This document shows, piece by piece, positions 61,476 to 64,000 of a stretch of 64,000 nt of DNA (position 1 is its first letter; each line of letters opens with the position of its first letter). The notes beneath the pieces are model-generated. The model was not told where the DNA came from and ran no database searches. It saw only the letters and a list, made by a program, of their open reading frames with translations. Made by a program: the position numbers and the translations under genes. Source of the stretch: RU20A sp042610495 (lineage in GTDB: Bacteria > Pseudomonadota > Alphaproteobacteria > Rhizobiales > Rhizobiaceae); assembly GCF_042610495.1 (NCBI RefSeq), contig NZ_JBHGAP010000001.1:496001-560000 (forward strand). Reading direction: 5' to 3'.

Positions 61476-64000
61476 ATGAAAATTCCCGGATTCGACGCCC
61501 GCAAGGTCGCGACCAGCGCCCGCGAAGTCACCATCTGCCCGGCGCCGGCCGGGCTGGAGCCGCTGCTGATCGCGGATCTCGCGCGTGCATCCGGACCGCT
61601 CGCCTATGTCCTCTCGGACGGCCAGCGGGTGGCGGACCTGGAACAGATGCTGGCCTTTGCCGCGCCCGATATTCCGGTGCTGACGCTGCCCGGCTGGGAC
61701 TGCCTGCCCTATGACCGGGTGTCTCCGAGCGCCGATACTTCCGCCCGCCGCCTGACCGCCATCGGCAATCTCATCGCCCACGCCGAAAGGCCCCATCCAG
61801 CGATCGTGCTCGTGACCGTCAATGCCGCGCTGCAGCGCATGCCGCCCCGCAGCATCATGAAAATCCTCGGCTTTTCGGCAAAGCCCGGCCAGACCGTGCG
61901 CATGGACGATATCGTCGCCCGCCTTGAGCATAACGGCTTCGAACGCGTCGCGACCGTGCGCGATGTCGGCGAATATGCCGTGCGTGGCGGCATTCTCGAT
62001 GTCTTTATCGCCGGCATGGCCGAGCCGGTGCGCCTCGATTTCTTCGGCGACACGCTGGAGACGATCCGCTCCTTCGACTCCGCCACGCAGCGCACCACGG
62101 GCCAGCTGAAGAGCATCGATCTCAACCCGGTCAGCGAGGTGTCGCTGACCAAGGAAACGATCAGCCGCTTCCGCACCAATTACCTTGCGCTTTTCGGCGC
62201 CGCGACCCGCGACGACGCGCTTTACCAGGCCGTTTCCGAGGGCCGCCGTTACGCCGGCATGGAGCACTGGCTGCCGCTCTTCTACGGCGAACTTGAAACC
62301 GTCTTTGATTATCTCGACGGTTTCCGCATCGTTACGGACCACACGGTGCGCGAGGCCGCCGGCGAGCGCGGCAAGCTGATCGCCGACTACTACGAGGCAC
62401 GCCGCGACGCCGCAAAGCCGACCAAGGGCGAAAGCGCGCAGGCGACGCCCTACAAGCCGGTGCCGCCGGACCAGCTCTATCTCGATGCGGATGCCTTTGC
62501 CGGCGAACTTGCCGCCCGCAACGCCATCCGCCTGTCGCCTTTCCTCGAACAGGCGGCAGACAACCGCTCCGTCGTCGAGATCGAAGCGCGCATCGGCGTG
62601 CGCTGGGCAAAGAGCACGACGGAAGCGGTCGCGGAAGGCGAGCGCGCCAATGTGTTCGAACTCGCGGTCAAGTATATCGCCGACCGCCGCTCGAAGGGCG
62701 ACAAGGTGCTGGTTTCCGGCTGGAGCGAAGGCTCGCTGGATCGCCTGCTGCAGGTGCTCGCCGAGCACGGCCTTGGCAATGTCCGCACCATCACGGCGCT
62801 GAAGGAGATCGACACCCTGAATCCGGGCGAAGCGGCAGCCGCCGTCTTGAGCCTCGAAGCCGGCTTCGAGACCGGCAACCTCGTCGTCGTCGGCGAACAG
62901 GATATTCTCGGCGACCGCATGGTGCGCCGCTCCAAGCGCCGCCGCCGCGGGTCGGATTTCATCGCGGAAGTGGCCGGGCTTGAGGAAGGCTCCATCGTCG
63001 TGCATGCCGAGCACGGCATCGGCCGCTTCGTGGGACTGCGCACCATCGAGGCGGCGGGCGCCCCGCATGCCTGTCTCGAACTGCGCTATGCCGACGACGC
63101 CAAGCTCTTCCTGCCGGTCGAGAACATCGAGCTTCTGTCGCGCTATGGCTCTGAGGGCAGCGATGCGGTGCTGGACAAGCTCGGCGGCGTCGCCTGGCAG
63201 GCCCGCAAGGCCAAGCTCAAGAAGCGCCTCCTGGATATGGCCGGCGGCCTGATCCGCATCGCCGCCGAGCGCGCCACGCGCCATGCCCCGGCGCTGGTTG
63301 CGCCCGACGGGCTCTACGACGAATTCGCCGCCCGCTTCCCCTACGACGAGACGGACGACCAGATGAACGCCATCGAGGCCGTGCGCGAGGATCTCGGCGC
63401 CGGCCGGCCGATGGACCGCCTGATCTGCGGCGACGTCGGCTTCGGCAAGACGGAAGTGGCGCTGCGCGCCGCCTTCCTCGCCGCCATGAACGGCGTGCAG
63501 GTGGCCGTGGTGGTGCCCACCACGCTGCTCGCGCGCCAGCATTTCAAGACCTTCTCCGAGCGCTTCCGCGGCCTGCCCATCCGCGTCCAGCAGGCCTCCC
63601 GCCTCGTCGGCGGCAAGGAGCTGTCGCTGGTCAAGCGCGAGGTGGAGGAGGGCAAGACCGACATCGTCGTCGGCACCCACGCCCTGCTCGGCGCCTCCGT
63701 CAAATTCGCCAATCTCGGCCTGCTCATCATCGACGAGGAGCAGCATTTCGGCGTGAAGCACAAGGAGCGGCTGAAGGAGCTGAAATCCGACGTGCATGTG
63801 CTGACGCTTTCGGCAACGCCGATCCCCCGCACGCTGCAACTGGCGCTGACGGGCGTGCGCGAACTCTCGCTCATCACTACCCCGCCGGTCGATCGCATGG
63901 CGGTGCGCACCTTTATCTCGCCGTTCGATCCGCTGGTGATCCGCGAGACGTTGATGCGGGAACATTATCGCGGCGGCCAGAGCTTCTATGTCTGCCCGCG
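61476..64000 (+). CDS. mfd: Transcription-repair coupling factor Mfd, 3' end cut by window edge
   Basis: 841 codons of a protein usually about 1,165 residues long; it continues past the right edge. Mfd removes RNA polymerase stalled at lesions and recruits UvrA. Visible domains: the UvrB-like N-terminal module (around 60-330, with LPGWDCLPYDRVSPS and VRGGILDVF), the RNA polymerase interaction domain (around 500-570, GSIVVHAEHGIGRFVGL), and the first RecG-like motor with Walker A GDVGFGKTEVALRA (around 652) and DEEQHFGVKHKERLKEL. Translocation and UvrA-binding C-terminal parts lie outside. It is coupled to sdhE by a 3-bp gap. Confidence 0.97.
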   Translation, partial: MKIPGFDARKVATSAREVTICPAPAGLEPLLIADLARASGPLAYVLSDGQRVADLEQMLAFAAPDIPVLTLPGWDCLPYDRVSPSADTSARRLTAIGNLIAHAERPHPAIVLVTVNAALQRMPPRSIMKILGFSAKPGQTVRMDDIVARLEHNGFERVATVRDVGEYAVRGGILDVFIAGMAEPVRLDFFGDTLETIRSFDSATQRTTGQLKSIDLNPVSEVSLTKETISRFRTNYLALFGAATRDDALYQAVSEGRRYAGMEHWLPLFYGELETVFDYLDGFRIVTDHTVREAAGERGKLIADYYEARRDAAKPTKGESAQATPYKPVPPDQLYLDADAFAGELAARNAIRLSPFLEQAADNRSVVEIEARIGVRWAKSTTEAVAEGERANVFELAVKYIADRRSKGDKVLVSGWSEGSLDRLLQVLAEHGLGNVRTITALKEIDTLNPGEAAAAVLSLEAGFETGNLVVVGEQDILGDRMVRRSKRRRRGSDFIAEVAGLEEGSIVVHAEHGIGRFVGLRTIEAAGAPHACLELRYADDAKLFLPVENIELLSRYGSEGSDAVLDKLGGVAWQARKAKLKKRLLDMAGGLIRIAAERATRHAPALVAPDGLYDEFAARFPYDETDDQMNAIEAVREDLGAGRPMDRLICGDVGFGKTEVALRAAFLAAMNGVQVAVVVPTTLLARQHFKTFSERFRGLPIRVQQASRLVGGKELSLVKREVEEGKTDIVVGTHALLGASVKFANLGLLIIDEEQHFGVKHKERLKELKSDVHVLTLSATPIPRTLQLALTGVRELSLITTPPVDRMAVRTFISPFDPLVIRETLMREHYRGGQSFYVCP

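Noticed and set aside
61065..63965. 966-codon open frame on the minus strand
   Set aside because: It is fully antisense to mfd and recG's upstream region; the product is low-complexity and matches no family, as expected for the opposite strand of a GC-rich gene.

Overview
The window is GC-rich chromosomal DNA from an alphaproteobacterium, most likely a member of the Rhizobiaceae (Rhizobium, Agrobacterium, Ensifer or Shinella type). The grounds are gene content and order: a phosphatidylcholine synthase of rhizobial length, a class I PHA synthase next to map/radC, the alaC-hom-recJ run, trpD-trpC-moaC-moeA, glmU-glmS and recG-sdhE-mfd, several DUF1127 genes, and tRNA promoters of TTGnnn-N17-TATAnn type. 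I cannot name a species. No phage, transposon, integrase or CRISPR array is visible.

Layout. 1-1405: 3' truncated trmFO (minus). 1500-3115: a minus-strand regulatory locus with two DUF1127 mini-genes and, upstream of them, two tandem RNA elements. Each RNA has three hairpins that show CCUCCUCCC-type (anti-Shine-Dalgarno) loops, matching the 'cuckoo'/CcsR small RNAs. 3300-5030: a DUF2157 / GDYXXLXY membrane protein pair. 5156-7065: tRNA-Leu, then tig with a strong bidirectional terminator. 7080-13762 (minus): an EEP phosphohydrolase and sthA, then the phaC-sfsA-map-radC run. 13874-19007 (plus): a small lipoprotein, alaC, hom, recJ. 19115-27440: six tRNA genes in all lie between here and tRNA-Leu (Glu x2, Lys, Pro, Arg), mixed with an M15-like lipoprotein, gloA, a double cold-shock protein, a DUF192 protein, a GlxA-type regulator, a GNAT protein, a YegD-like Hsp70 and an NDUFS4-like complex I subunit. 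27515-32531: ccdA, an AEC carrier, a UbiH-family monooxygenase, pcs, and a quinone oxidoreductase.

32583-42942 holds two complete ABC importers head to tail: a BMP-type (nucleoside-like) system, ended by a strong terminator, and a YtfQRT-YjfF (galactofuranose-type sugar) system with a translationally coupled FCD-GntR regulator and a palindromic candidate operator in front of ytfQ. 43116-50143 contains a HlyC/CorC-like protein converging on the operon ppiD-like-trpD-trpC-moaC-moeA. 50346-52080 is a Na/Pi cotransporter behind a near-perfect Pho box. 52090-64000 holds a GT39-like membrane protein, glmU-glmS-GNAT, a DUF502 protein, a small secreted protein, recG, sdhE and the first 841 codons of mfd.

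The part I find most worth following is the 1.6-kb DUF1127 / cuckoo RNA locus. It has six anti-SD loops and a terminator stem shared between an mRNA and a small RNA. An ATGCGC-N5-GCAT motif also recurs three times, two copies forming a perfect 16-bp inverted repeat around the RNA array.
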